Shown here: positions 9,821 to 20,288 of the stretch, piece by piece
Layout: each line of letters begins with the position of its first letter
Numbering within the stretch: position 1 is the stretch's first letter
Assembly (NCBI GenBank): GCA_037447655.1
Contig: JBBHKE010001526.1
Coordinates: 1-62,000 of the forward strand
DNA: 62,000 nucleotides
Direction of reading: 5' to 3'
Origin: Zygnema cylindricum
Taxonomy: Eukaryota; Streptophyta; Zygnematophyceae; Zygnematales; Zygnemataceae
Made by a program: the position numbers and the translations under genes
The notes under the pieces: generated by a model
The model's database searches: none
Seen by the model: only the letters and a program-made list of their open reading frames with translations
What the model was told of the DNA's origin: nothing

Positions 9821-11332
9821 GGCCTCTATCATGGAAGCCAATACATGGGAGTTGGTAGATTGTCCACCGGACCGAAAACCGATCGAATGTAAGTGGGTGT
9901 TTAAACTTAAATTAAACCCGGATAATACCATTGAGAGGTACAAAGCTAGGTTAGTTGCAAAAGGTTATACACAGAAAGAGGGGATAGACTACGAAGAAAC
10001 CTTTGCACCTGTAGTCAGATTTCCTTCTGTTAGAATCCTTTTAAGTATAGCCGCAGCGGAGGATATGGAAATCCACCAGATGGATATTAAAACAGCCTTT
10101 TTGCACAGAGAGTTGGAAGAAGAAATTAACATGAGGCAACCGGAAGGATTCGTGAAAAGTGGGGAAGAAAACAAAGTTTGCAAACTGATAAAATCACTCT
10201 ATGGGCTTAAGCAAGCACCGCGACAGTGGAATATAAAGCTCGACAAATTTCTGACCGGTTTGGGGTATATCAGAATTAGTTCAGATCACTCTATATATTT
10301 ATTTGAGGATGAGAATGGAGTGATATTTATTGCTATTTATGTGGATGATTTGTTGGTCTTAAGTAAGTCCTTAGATAAAATTAACAAACTAAAACGGGAT
10401 CTTAGAAGCAGTTTTGATATGAAAGATCTTGGCGAAGCAAAGTACATTTTGGGAATTCAAATGGAGAGAGATAGAGGGAATAGACTTATAAGACTCACTG
10501 AAAAAGAAGCAATCGGTAATATGCTAGAAAAATTTCAAATGGAGAAAGCAAACGGATGTACTACTCCCATGGATTTGAAGAAAGTGAGTGAGGGGAGTGA
10601 ACAGGGAGGAATATTCATCATTAATGATGAGATGGACGAGATAGAAAGAAAATTTATGGAAAATATCCCTTATCGGCAGATTGTAGGAAGTTTAATTTAT
10701 TTTATGAACTGTACCTGTCCGGATATAGCTGCAGCTGTAGGTGTCCTTAGTAGAAATCTAAATGAACCAAGAAAGAGAGATTGGGAGGTTGCCAAAAGGG
10801 TGATGATGTATCTGGTGGGGACAAGGGAATTATGGTTGCATTTGGGAGGGGAGCACACTGACATCACCACTTGGAGTGATGCCAGTTATGGAGATGTGCC
10901 TTTAAGGAGGTGTACGACTGGATATGTGTTGCAAATTGGATCCGGTGAATGTTGTTGGAGTAGCAAGCAACAAAAAGTAGTTGCTCAGTCCACTATGGAG
11001 GCTGAATACATGGCTTCCTGTGCTGCCACCAAAGAATTAATGTGGGTTAAATCTCTCCTTGAACAACTTGGGTTCATGAAGTCTGGACTCAAAAAAAATT
11101 TTATGATAATCAAGCTGCTATCTCGATTGCAGCTAATCCGAATCATCACTTCAAAGCTAAGCATATGCATATTAGACTAAGCTTTGTCAAAGAGAAGGTA
11201 GAAAATAAAATTATTAAACTGGTTCATAAAACTGATAGAGAAATGATTGCAGACATGATGACAAAAGGAGTGCCTTCCCCTAAGTTTATTTATTGCAGAG
11301 AAAACTGTGGATTAAAATTGAAAAGTGACTAG
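9810..11332 (+). pseudogene. Copia-A reverse transcriptase and RNase H
   Basis: It is open for 456 codons, then shifts frame at an A run (about 11090) for the last 80 residues. Seen in order: ASIMEANTWELVDCP, CKWVFKLKLNPDNTIER, motif A MDIKTAFLHRELEEE (catalytic Asp present), GLKQAPRQWNIKLD, motif C AIYVDDLLVLSKS (about 10335-10375), KYILGIQMERD, SLIYFMNCTCPDIAAAVG, then RNase H with DASYGD, STMEAEYMASCAA, the shifted DNQAAISIAANPNHHFKAK and DMMTKGVPSPKF. The catalytic residues are intact. It ends 13 bp before the 3' LTR. Confidence 0.9.
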
Positions 11333-11345
11333 GAATTAAGAGGAG
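11333..11345 (+). other. Copia-A polypurine tract
   Basis: GGAATTAAGAGGAG immediately precedes the 3' LTR TGTTG. A purine-rich tract here is the expected plus-strand primer of LTR elements. Copia-F and Copia-E have the same AAGAGGAG before their LTRs (on the minus strand). Confidence 0.7.
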
Positions 11346-12236
11346 TGTTGAAAAAAGGTAATTAATAGTTCACTTCCCTATTTTAGTTTTGTTTTAAAGA
11401 AAGAGAGTAAGGATCAAAGGCGCGCCATGGCTGCCGCCATATTTAGAAAGTGGCAGTTTTTGCAGTTAAGGGCATTTTGGCTAAAATGATGCCTACATCT
11501 AGAACCGAACCTGTGACATCTAGATTCTTTATAGCCTAACGCCTTAACCATTAAGGCGTTACGAAACGATATACGTGACGGGTTTCATAAATATATAAAC
11601 ATTAACAAAACAACTAATTAACAGCAGACTAACCAAAAGGAGCAATTTCTGCATGTACGCGAATCTAAACCGTGTAAAATATGTTTTGATCTGACGGCCG
11701 ACATTATAGCCGCCACGCGAAGTGAGATTTTTGGCGGCATACGGATAAAGCGTCACGCGGTGCCACATGGCGCCACATTATTTGATAGCGGAGAAGATGG
11801 GAGGAGGAACAATGGCTTCCGATATGACAGGTGTCACCTTGTAGACCTTAGTGTACAATGGTCGTACAATAAGTACATCGCCCATTGTACCTTCTTGTAC
11901 TTTATAGTGTTCCTATTGGACTAGGGTTTAATAGTAGGTAGTCGTGAGTAGGCAGACCGAGACTTAGTAATATTTAGGTACCTCTCTCTCTAAGAGAGCT
12001 TGTAACTATAAAGGTCATCTTTGACCAGACATAACTTACTGCTCAGGTGAGCAAATTTAGTGATTCTTTTTGCGTTTCACTCAGGTGAGTCTTTTCCTCA
12101 CAGGGATGAGAGTGGTCATAATATTTTTGTGCCTGGGCGGCGCTTATTCAGCGAGAAAGTAGAAGGGGCAAATATTATCCTACAGGCTTTACATAGGCTG
12201 CTCATTCTGTGGGTCAATGGAGACCACATAATTTCA
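11346..12236 (+). repeat. Copia-A 3' LTR
   Basis: This 891-bp copy is collinear with 6024-6914. It contains the antisense tRNA-like module at 11491-11565 and the TATAAA at 12007-12012. It also contains the in-LTR gag ATG, followed here by flanking DNA (GAGGACACATAATTGC) instead of a primer-binding site. Confidence 0.9.
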
Positions 12237-12241
12237 GAGGA

Positions 12242-12253
12242 CACATAATTGCA
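12242..12253 (+). repeat. Solo LTR-B, terminal 12 bp
   Basis: CACATAATTGCA corresponds to CACAGAATTGCA, the last bases of the Copia-H LTR before its primer-binding site. Copia-1 RT sequence follows directly, so this is the right border of solo LTR-B. Confidence 0.75.
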
Positions 12254-13320
12254 AAGCTCAGATCACTCAATCTATATTTTTAAAGATGAGAAAGGTATTA
12301 TTTTTATTGCAATTTATGTTGATGATTTGCTTGTTCTTATTAAATCAATGGACAAAAATAATCTAATGAAAATGAATCTTAAGGGGAGATTTAAGATGAA
12401 TGATATGGGGGAGGCAATGTATATTTTGAGAATTCAAGTAGAAAGAGACCAAGAAAGAAAGATTATAAGACTAACTCAAAAAAAAGGAATATGGAACATG
12501 TTGGAAAAGTTTCAGATGGATAAGGCTAATAGTTGTACAACTCCAATGGAGTTGAAGAAGGCAAGTGAGGGGAGTGTGGAAAACGTAGTCATAATCTTAG
12601 ACGAGGAATTAGGTCCGGAATATTAGAAGTTTATGAAGACTATTCCTTAAAGGCAAGTAGTGGGAAGCCAAATCTATTTTATGAATTGTACCCGACCGGA
12701 TTTGGCTGCAGATCAAAGAGTGTTGAGTAGATGTCGAAATTCTCCCACTAAGAGTGATTAGGAGGCAGCTAAGAGAGCCTTTAGATATTTGATAGGAACA
12801 AGGGATCTATGGTCCCATTTGGGTTGAGGGAATATTGACATCACTACTTGGAGTGATGCGAATTATGGTGATGCTCCGATGAGGAGATGTACTTCTGAAC
12901 ATGTATTTTATGTGGGTGATACGGCTTGTTGCTGGAGTAACAAACAGCAAAAGGTTATTGCTCAGTCCACCATGGAGGTTGAGTATATGGCCTCTTGCTT
13001 TGCGGTAAAAGAATTGATGTGGGTCAAGTCTTTGCTTGGTGAGCTTGTTCACCATAAGAGTGGTGTGCATAAAATATTTTGTGATAATCAAGCAGCAATC
13101 GCTATTTCTGCCAATCCGAAACATCATTTTAAAGCCAAACATATGGACGTAAGACTTAGCTTTGTTAGAGTGAAGGTAGAAAACAAAATAATCAGTTTAG
13201 AGTCTAGACCAAATAGCGAGATGGCAGCTGACATGATAACCAAACCTGTGCCTTCCCCTCTAATTTTTTGCAGGGAGAAGTGTGGTCTAAAATTAAACAC
13301 AAACAAGAAAATAAAGGAAG
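12254..13320 (+). pseudogene. Copia-1 RT C-terminal part and RNase H
   Basis: It resumes the RT broken at 2279: SSDHSIYIFKDEKG, the catalytic AIYVDDLLVL (about 12310-12340), MLEKFQMDKANSCTTPMELK. A stop after ELGPEY (12624-12626) and more stops to 12878 interrupt the IYFMNCTRPDLAA region. RNase H is then open from 12879 (CCWSNKQQKVIAQSTMEVEY, DNQAAIAISANPKHHFKAK, DMITKPVPSP). A purine tract AAGAAAATAAAGGAAG leads into the LTR at 13321. Confidence 0.85.
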
Positions 13321-13480
13321 TGTAGAAATTAATGGCTCTTTTAGTAATTTATAGGTCTAAAATGAAATGTAGAAAAGAAGCTGAAGCAGTCTGCCTCTAA
13401 CTCGTATCTCTAACTCCCACACTTGTCGCAGACACTAAAGGTTGAAGAGGGAGCTAGGGCCATGGTTGCCTGTGTTGTTA
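13321..13480 (+). repeat. Copia-1 3' LTR, truncated
   Basis: It starts TGTAGAAATTAATGG and matches the first ~160 bp of the Copia-C LTR (GCAGTCTGCCTCTAAC, CACACTTGTCGCAG, GGGCCATGG). Similarity ends near 13480; 13481-13499 is a short GTT-rich bridge before the next LTR. Confidence 0.75.
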
Positions 13481-13499
13481 GAGAGAGACAGGTTGTTGT

Positions 13500-14386
13500 T
13501 GTTGAAAAGAGGTAATTTATAGTTCACTTCTCTATTTTAGTTATACTTTAAAGAGAGAGAGTGAGGATCAAAGGCATGCCATGGCTGCAGCCATATGTAG
13601 AAAGTGGCAAATTTTGAAGTAGATGATATTTTACCAAGATGATGCCTAAGTCCGAATTTGAACATAGGACCTCTGGAATCTATGTAGCCGAGAACCTTAA
13701 CCGTTAAGACTCTACGAAAAGATACACGCAACGGATTTCAAAGATATATAAACATTAATGAACGGCTAATTACCACCAAACTAACGAAGAGGAACAATTT
13801 ATGCACGTACCCAAATCTGAACCGTGTAAAATATGTTTTGATCAGACGCTTAGCATTATAGCCGCCACGCGAAGTGAGTTTTTTGGCGGCATACGGATAA
13901 AGCGTCACGCGGTGCCACGTGGCGCCACATTATTTGATACCAGAGAAGATGGGAGGAGGAACCATGGCTCCCAATTTGAGAGGGGTTACCTTCTAGACTA
14001 TGTCGTACAATAGACGTACAATAAGTACATCGCCCATTGTACCTTCTTGTACTATATAGTGTTCCTATTGGACTAAGGGTTTAATAGTAGGTATTCGTGA
14101 GTAGGCAGACCAAGACTTAGTGATATTGAGGTACCTCTCTATAAGAGAGCTTGTAAATATAAAGGTCGTTTTTTACCAGCCATAACTTACAGCTCAGGGG
14201 AGCAAATTCAGAGATTCTTTTTGCTATAGACTCAAGGGAGTCTTATCTTTACAGGGGTGAAGGTTGTTAGGGATTTTGCTTGTCAAGGTGACAGTTATTC
14301 TTGCTGAAACACAAAGGGGTCAGGGTTATCCTATGGCTTCGTGTAAGCTGCTTACTCTGAGGACCTATGGAGGTCTCAGAGTTACA
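13500..14386 (+). repeat. Isolated LTR of the Copia-A/E type
   Basis: It begins TGTTGAAAAGAGGTAATTTA, ends GAGTTACA (887 bp), and follows the Copia-A LTR blockwise (GGTGCCACGTGGCGCC, CGCCCATTGTACCTTCTTG, TAACTTACAGCTCAG). Its 3' third also shares AGGACCTATGGAGGTCTC with the Copia-C LTR, suggesting a mosaic. No matching 5-bp duplication is visible (GTTGT before, AAAGA after). An antisense tRNA-like module (minus, 13645-13720: TTAACGGTTAAGG and ATGTTCAAATTCG) is present. Confidence 0.7.
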
Positions 14387-15132
14387 AAAGATGGCCTATA
14401 AATATAGATGCACTCTGAGAGAGAGGCGGTTACCTAAACTTTTCTAAGTCCTAAGCTTCCTTCTTTGAACCTACTACTCGTGTACCTAGCCATTCAAAGG
14501 ACTGTAAGGTACAAGAAGGTTCAGGTACCAATATACTTTGCGTACGGCTATAGTACGGCATGGCTCCTTCGTTGACGTGCGTAAGTGCCTGAGCCTTAGT
14601 TGCTCCCCCCTTAACATCCGTTGTCCATTCATAACTCGCCATGTGTTGTCTGCCGAAATTGGCTTGCAAACCGCCGAATGTTTACTCCGGAATTCTAACT
14701 CCTATGCAATCCGTGGATCGCGAACGACATTTGATTTCGTCCCTTTAAATTAAAGGTCGCTTCGTTTATTTCGTGTTGTCCAGTATTTCTTGCGGTCCTG
14801 CACGTTTCATGTTTTTATCGTTGCGTAAGGTATTCAATGGAATGTGTCGTTACGTCACTTTTTAAATAAATATCACATCCCATATACGTAACGCTTCATC
14901 AAAACCTACCGGATAAAGCATATGGCTATTCCGTTCTAGCTATCTTGGAGGTCACAGAATCAAACCCTTCTCCTGTCAGTTTATCTTTTGCAGGGGATGC
15001 GTCTTTTGCCTATCTTCTTATCTTTTTGAGGCAGGCTGCCTGCTAGTTCTCAAAGACTACAACAAGTATGAGAACTGTAGAATGACCATAGACTAACTAA
15101 AGAGATAGAATACAAATTACCCTTTTTCAACA
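14387..15132 (-). repeat. Copia-E 3' LTR, truncated
   Basis: It begins TGTTGAAAAAGGGTAATTTG on the minus strand, preceded by the AAGAGGAG-type purine tract. It contains the CTATATTTATAGG block equivalent to the TATA region at its truncated end. An antisense tRNA-like module lies on the plus strand at about 14903-14985 (TAGCTATCTTGGAGG and CAGAATCAAACCC). Confidence 0.7.
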
Positions 15133-15655
15133 CTCCTCTTATTTTCTAGTCTATCTTTTGCTTTAGTTCATAGTTCTCCCTACAAAATATCAATTTGGGA
15201 AAAAAAACCAGCTAAGTCATCATATCTGCAATTGTTTCTCCATCCGGTCTATATTCCAAATTAATTATTTTATTCTCAACGTTCTCTCTAATAAAGCTCA
15301 AAGGAATATCCATATGTTTTGCTTTAAAGTGATGCTTAGGTTTTGCTGCAATTGCAATCGCATCTTGATTATCACAAAATATCTTTTGCACTTTATTCTT
15401 CATGTATCCAAGTTCTTGAAGCAAAGATTTCATCCACATTAATTATTTCACAGCCGAACAAGATGCCATATACTCAGCCTCCATGGTGGACTGAGCAATC
15501 ACCTTTTGTTGCTTGCTGCTCCAACAGCAAGCCTCATTCCCAACATACAACACATACCCAGAAGTACGCCTCCTCATTGGAGCATCCCCATAATTGGCAT
15601 CACTCCAAGTGGTGATGTCAGTGGTTTCCCCTCCCAAATCCAACCACAGATCTTT
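15133..15655 (-). pseudogene. Copia-E RNase H fragment
   Basis: The minus-strand reading gives LGGETTDITTWSDANYGDAP, CCWSSKQQKVIAQSTMEAEY (about 15480-15540), MASCSAVK, a stop, then MWMKSLLQELGYMKNKVQKI, DNQDAIAIAAKPKHHFKAK and DGETIADMMT. The order is the copia RNase H C-terminal half. A stop after SAVK and a changed tail show it is dead. Confidence 0.8.
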
Positions 15656-16040
15656 CGTTTCTACAATTCACTCTGTACGAGCGTACGGAAGCACAGTACT
15701 GGTTGGATGATGTCGATGGTACAGATGATATTGATTTCAATTTCAATCTAACAGAACGGTTACAAACGAAACTGAACGGGTACGGTAGTTGAACGGTACG
15801 GAACAAAACAAAATGAAACGAAACGCATCGTGGAAAAACGAAACAACACCGAACGGAACGGAGAAAAATGTATCGGAAATACCTGAAACGAAACGGAAGG
15901 AAACGAAACGGACCGTAAAGGAACAGGAAGGAAAAAAATTGGGAGGTACGAAACTCAGTAGAAGGTACGAGTAGGTACGGAACCAAGCGGAATGTACGGA
16001 AGGTACGGAACCAAGTGGAACGTAACGGGAAAGTGAGGAT
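15656..16040. repeat. Degenerate GTACGGAA / GAAACG tract
   Basis: No gene is seen. The plus strand has many irregular copies of GTACGG, GGTACGGAA and GAAACG (for example near 15770-15860 and 15935-16020). The short frames here are by-products. Confidence 0.5.
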
Positions 16041-17160
16041 TTAACTGAAACGGATTCTCGCCGTATTTATTAGTTTCAGGTCGCAAACGGGTTTTAAAAA
16101 CCCCAAAATCGCCGATTCTTTAATACATGTTTTCAAAAAAAAAAGGGGGGGGTTATAGAAATCAGGTTAGGGGTATTTAGTTGTGGAAAGAGGTGAATGA
16201 TAATGGAGGAAAAATGATTAGCAGGGAAAAAATAAATAAATAAAATTCGATGATAAATTATGATAAGATGGGAAAATTTGGAAAAATGTCCGATGTAAAA
16301 TCGAAGTGAATAATGGTTTGTAGAAAAAAAAGTGGGAGGAGGTAAATTTAGATTTGTGTTTGAGAAGAAATTAAAGGTGGAATGTAAGAATTACATGATG
16401 GAAATGGAAAGAGTGGAGTAAAAAGATGTGAAAAACATCAAAAATCAATGGTGATGGAAAAGTGAGAAATGAGAAAGCTAAAGCAAGTGTCATAAGTTGA
16501 TGATCATAATGACAATGATTAGAAAGAGTTGAAAAATATGTTGAAGGAACCAGTAGGAGAAAGAACGAGAGAAAATGATTCCAAAGGAAAAAAGTTGGAA
16601 AAGAAAATGGCCCGATGGTTTAATGGTTTTTGGTTTATGGTTTGTGGTTTACAGATGTGAGGATGTAAAAGAGTTGGGTAAAAGAAAACATCAAGCGTTG
16701 AATGTAAAAATACTGGAAAAAAAGAAAAAATAGTGTGAAAAAGTCATAGACATTATTGAGGAAGATGAGAGGATTAAAGTGTCAAACATAAATTCGACGA
16801 TTGAAAGGGGTTAAAGGAATTATAAAAGGAATCAATGTAAAAAAAATGAAAGTGAAAGCAAAAAGGCAATTTTACAACTAAAAATGTACGTTAACAGTAG
16901 GGCGGAGTGGGAGGGGGAGGGGGGGGGGGAGGGGGAAAAAAGTAATTATGTACTGATTTTCGTACCTATTTTAGTGTGGAAATCTTGATGGCCAGTCCGT
17001 TATAGGCGAAATGCACCCAAATTAGGGTTATGGATAAATTAGACTAAAATGTTTTTCTTCAAAATTGTGAAAAATCCAAATTAGAATTAATAACGCTAAT
17101 TAATTTTTTACACTAATAATTTCTGAACGCTAATAACGATTCACGTCATCCCTCCGGAAC
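16041..17160. other. Non-coding A/G-rich stretch
   Basis: No recognisable coding sequence. It is A- and G-rich on the plus strand, with a G run of 10 or more near 16915-16932 and short repeats such as GGTTTATGGTTTGTGG (16625-16650). Confidence 0.5.
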
Positions 17161-17405
17161 AATGCCTCTGGAATATTTTATTTTTCTCTTTCCGTACTTT
17201 TAATGTACTTTTCCGTAATATTTATGTACCTTTGTGTACTTTTCTTGGCCTTTCCATACTTTTTTCCGTCATTTTTCTTGTACTTATTCCATACATTTTC
17301 CGTACTTATTTGTATCTTTTTTGTACTTTGTTGTACAGTTTCTTTACTTTTTTGTACCTTTTGTACAATTTTCGCACTTTTCGTACTTTTTCAGTTTTTA
17401 CTCAT
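17161..17405. repeat. Degenerate TTCCGTACTTTT tract
   Basis: Repeated TTGTACTTTT, TTCCGTACTT and TTTGTACC motifs at roughly 10-20 bp spacing. They are the reverse complement of the GTACGGAA motifs at 15656-16040. Nothing coding is seen; the T-rich frames are low complexity. Confidence 0.5.
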
Positions 17406-18125
17406 GCATTCTTATCCATTATCTCCAAATATCTGTTTCTTATATTAAAATCAGACATCAAATTTTTCGATGAATATCAAATTTTTTAATGGAAATTGAA
17501 TTTTTAAAATTGAATTCATTTTATCAAAAAAAAAAATGATCTAAAATCGGTTTTTTTCTTTGATTGCCAGTCAACATGAAATTTATTACAGAAGTTTTTT
17601 AAAATTCATCAATATAATTTTATATTTTTCGATATTTTTCCAATTTTATTTTTTCATCAATTATCGGTTTCATAATCAACACGATATGAAACAACATTTT
17701 TCTTTTTCTTTTTGAATTTTTTATTTCTTTTTTGGCTTTCTTTTTGGCATTTTTTTTATTTTTTGAAATTCTGCTGTTTTTGGCATTTTTATAGTGACAT
17801 TTTTTTTTTGCATTTTTTTTTTTTTTTTTTTAATTTTCTATTTATTTTTTCTTATTTTGGGCCAGAATTTTGAGCCTTTCTTTAAAATAAATAAATAAAG
17901 TAGGAAAAGTAAAGAAAAAAAAAAAATTTATAAACCTTTAGTAGGTCTCTCGCTTCGGTCCTTAGTTTTTTTGGGTCCTTAGTTTATAATCCAATATATT
18001 GTCTATTTATAGTCTATAATAATATGTTATCTATATATAGTGTATAATTATTGTCAATAGTAATATATTGTCTATATAGTCTGTAATAATATGTTGTCTA
18101 TTTATTGTCTATAATAAAGCATAAT
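17406..18125. other. AT-rich non-coding stretch with short tandem repeats
   Basis: It includes long T runs (17740-17830) and, from about 17985 to 18115, imperfect repeats of TGTCTATTTATAGTCTATAATAATATG-like units (only short motifs are shared). No gene is seen. Confidence 0.5.
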
Positions 18126-18895
18126 ATATGTTAAAGCATTAACCCTATCTCTCTACCTCTCCATCACATTCTCCCTCTCCCTCTCCCCATCCCTCTTCAT
18201 TCTCCCTTTCCCTGTCCTTTTCTCCCTACCCCTCTCCCTCTCCCTCTACCTATCCCCTACGCTTTCCTTCTCCCTCTCCCTCTCCCTCTCCCTCTCCCTC
18301 TTTGTCTCCCTTTCTCCCCCTCTCACTCTTTGTCTCCCTCTCTCCCTCTGCCTTTCCCTCCCTCTCTCCCTCTGCCTTTCCCTCTCCGAATTACCCTCTC
18401 CCTCTCCCTCACCCTCTCTCCCTCACTTATTCCCTCTCCCTCTCCCGCTCTCACTCCCTCTCTCTTGCCTAAGCCTTATCTGTCTCCCTCTCCGTGTTTC
18501 TCTCCCTTTCCATCATCCACTCTCACACTCTATCAAACTATCCCCTCACCCGCTTCCTCCTCTCATCCTCCCTCTCCCTCTTCTTTTGCCTCTTCTTCTC
18601 CCTACCCCCTTCCCTCTCTCTTTCCCTCTGCTCTCTCCCCCTCCCTTTCCATCTCTCGTTTGCTTTACCTCTCACTCTCCCTCTCCCTCTCCCTCTCCCT
18701 CTCACTCTCTCTCTTTGTCCGTCTCCCTCTCCCACTCCCTTTCCTTCTCTCTTCCTCCCTATCTCCTCTCCCTCACCTCTCCCTCTCCTCTCCCTCTCCC
18801 TCTCCATCTTCTTACATCCCACTCCCTCACCCTGTTCCTCGCCTTGCCCCCCTCGATCTGATTGGTTTACTCCTTTAACTCCTTTACTCTCCACT
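18126..18895. repeat. CCCTCT-rich pyrimidine satellite, first block
   Basis: Imperfect (CCCTCT)n / (CTCCCT)n over about 770 bp. Its long frames in several phases (Ser/Pro/Leu-rich) are a consequence of the 6-bp period and are not genes. It directly abuts a Copia integrase fragment. Confidence 0.85.
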
Positions 18896-20288
18896 TTGCA
18901 GATATGTTTAGGGGACGATCTAATACTATTGGCTTCTCACTCTAGCCACGTCCGCGTTCCAAATTCCTCGATTAAAATCGAAAATGTCTTTTTAGTACCA
19001 GGCTTAGCTCAGAATTTTTTTTCTGTTTGCGTCGCTATGATTGATGAGGTAAAAGCCAAAATTGATGAAAATAGCGTTCAATTTTTCAGTAAAAAGGATA
19101 AACTTAGCGTATGTTTTGGAATAGCAAAAGATTGATGTATTTTCTACAATCTTACTGTCGTAAAAAACCTTGTGCATCAAGTGTTATCGCCTCTTTTGCT
19201 TTAAATAATTGTGTAGAAGACTTTTCCCTTTGGCATTTACGCTATGGACATTTGAATAGCGCTAGTTTAACTTCTTTGCCAACTCTTGTAACCGGAATTA
19301 AATCCTTTTCTAACAAAAAAATGGATTTTTGTCATGGGTGCATACAAAGCAAAATGCCACGCCATTCTTTTCCTCTCAGTACTACCATTATCAGAGAAAC
19401 TCTCGCTCTCATTCATGCCGACATATGCGGTCCCATGCGCACACACAATTTTGGTGGCTTGCCGTACTTTGTTTCTTTCATCGACCATGCCACTCGCTTT
19501 TCCCATGTATACACTATTTGTGAAAAATCTGACGTTTTTGCACGTTTCTAGGAATTTAAAGCGCTTGCATAAAATTTCCACAACAAGCGCATAAAAGCTT
19601 TACGGACTGACAATGGTGGCGAGTATATGTCTCACCAATTCTTCGCCTTCCTCGCTCATCATGGCATCTCACACCAATTGAGTGCACCATACACTCCTCA
19701 GCAGAACGTCGTTGTTGAAAGGTACAATGGTACTTTAGTTGAAATGGCTAGATCTATGCTGTATTTCGCAAATTTGCCATTTTCCTTTTGGGCTGAGGCG
19801 ACCATATGGGCTAACTATTTTCGTAACTTATGCCTGACAAGTGCTACGCCTCACATTACTCCCATGGAAGCGTGGTGTTTTGTAAAACCTGATGTCCGCC
19901 ACCTTCGCACCTTCGGTTGCGAAGCATGGTACAAAGACCTCGCTCACTCCACTGGGAAATGGGGCGCTTGTGCACTTCGTGGAACGTTTGTAGGGTATGC
20001 CCCTAACTCAAAAGCTTAACGCATTTGGTGCCTTTCCCGTCTTTGTGTGATCACCACCCGCGACGTTGCTTTCAAATGAATCCCCCCTTCTCCAAACTCT
20101 CTCCCGTCCTCCCCTTCCCTCCTCTTCCGTCCACCTTTCCTCTTATCCCTCTCTTTGTGATTTTCCCGATCCCATCCAATTCCCACCCGACTTTATTTCT
20201 CTCTCAGTTCCCCCACTTTCCCCACCTCCACTCCCGTCTCTAAACTCTTTTGTCTTTTACTGTGGCGTCCAGTAATCCTACTCCTATA
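18896..20288 (+). mobile_element. Copia-J, fragment of a second Copia lineage inside the pyrimidine satellite
   Basis: Protease C-terminus, pre-integrase and integrase (18899-20075) are followed by a CT-rich stretch. The element ends with the last ~45 bp of a Copia-G-type LTR (GTGGCGTCCAGTAATCC, CTACTCCTATA, to 20288). Both outer borders touch pyrimidine satellite. RT and RNase H are missing. The LTR end suggests it belongs to the same family as Copia-G. Confidence 0.75.
18899..20075 (+). pseudogene. Copia-J protease end and integrase
   Basis: VFLVPGLAQNFFSVC marks the end of the protease domain. A frameshift near 19120 leads to LWHLRYGHLNSASLTSLP and FCHGCIQSKMPRHSF (HHCC module), then core residues HADICGPM, LRTDNGGEYMS and PQQNVVVERYNGT, so the three acidic residues are present. 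FWAEATIWANYFRNLC and LRTFGCEAW follow. Stops interrupt at 19549-19551, 19569-19571 and 20017-20019. Its sequence is clearly different from the Copia-A lineage (RYGHLN versus RLGHVH). Confidence 0.8.

Larger units (their letters stand above)
6024..12236 (+). mobile_element. Copia-A, nearly complete Ty1/copia retrotransposon
   Basis: This is a full element of 6213 bp with two 891-bp LTRs (6024-6914, 11346-12236). Both begin TGTTGAAAAAAGG and end TTTCA. It is flanked by a perfect 5-bp target duplication GAGGA (6019-6023 and 12237-12241). The domain order is gag with CCHC knuckle, aspartic protease, pre-integrase, integrase, RT and RNase H, which is Ty1/copia order. The coding region is broken by a few stops and frameshifts, several of which are single TGG to TGA changes or slips in A runs. 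It is inserted 12 bp short of the end of solo LTR-B. Confidence 0.95.
3..13480 (+). mobile_element. Copia-1, decayed Ty1/copia element split by a nested insertion
   Basis: This is the oldest layer of the nest. Copia protein sequence runs from the window edge (protease, pre-integrase, integrase, RT) to 2279 and resumes at 12254 with the next RT residues (SSDHSIYIF), then continues through the YVDD motif and RNase H to a 3' LTR at 13321. The split falls after the codons GYIQIS, exactly where intact relatives read GYIRISSDHS. The sequences at the two junctions, CAGCT (2275-2279) and AAGCT (12254-12258), look like a 5-bp target duplication with one mismatch. The element has many stops and frameshifts and lacks a 5' end in the window. 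Its LTR starts TGTAGAAATTAATGG, like Copia-C. Confidence 0.85.
14387..15655 (-). mobile_element. Copia-E, 3' remnant of a minus-strand copia element
   Basis: On the minus strand the 3' LTR starts TGTTGAAAAAGGG at 15132 and runs down to about 14387, where it is cut and abuts the plus-strand LTR. Upstream (15133-15655) is the RNase H end of pol. Everything 5' of RNase H is missing beyond 15655, where unrelated sequence begins. Confidence 0.8.

Noticed and set aside
6024-12236. Endogenous viral element
   Set aside because: Domain order protease-integrase-RT-RNase H, half-tRNA primer site and lack of an envelope frame fit a Ty1/copia retrotransposon.
13500-14386. Solo LTR with target duplication
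   Set aside because: Flanks GTTGT and AAAGA do not match, and the right side abuts another broken LTR, so clean insertion cannot be claimed.
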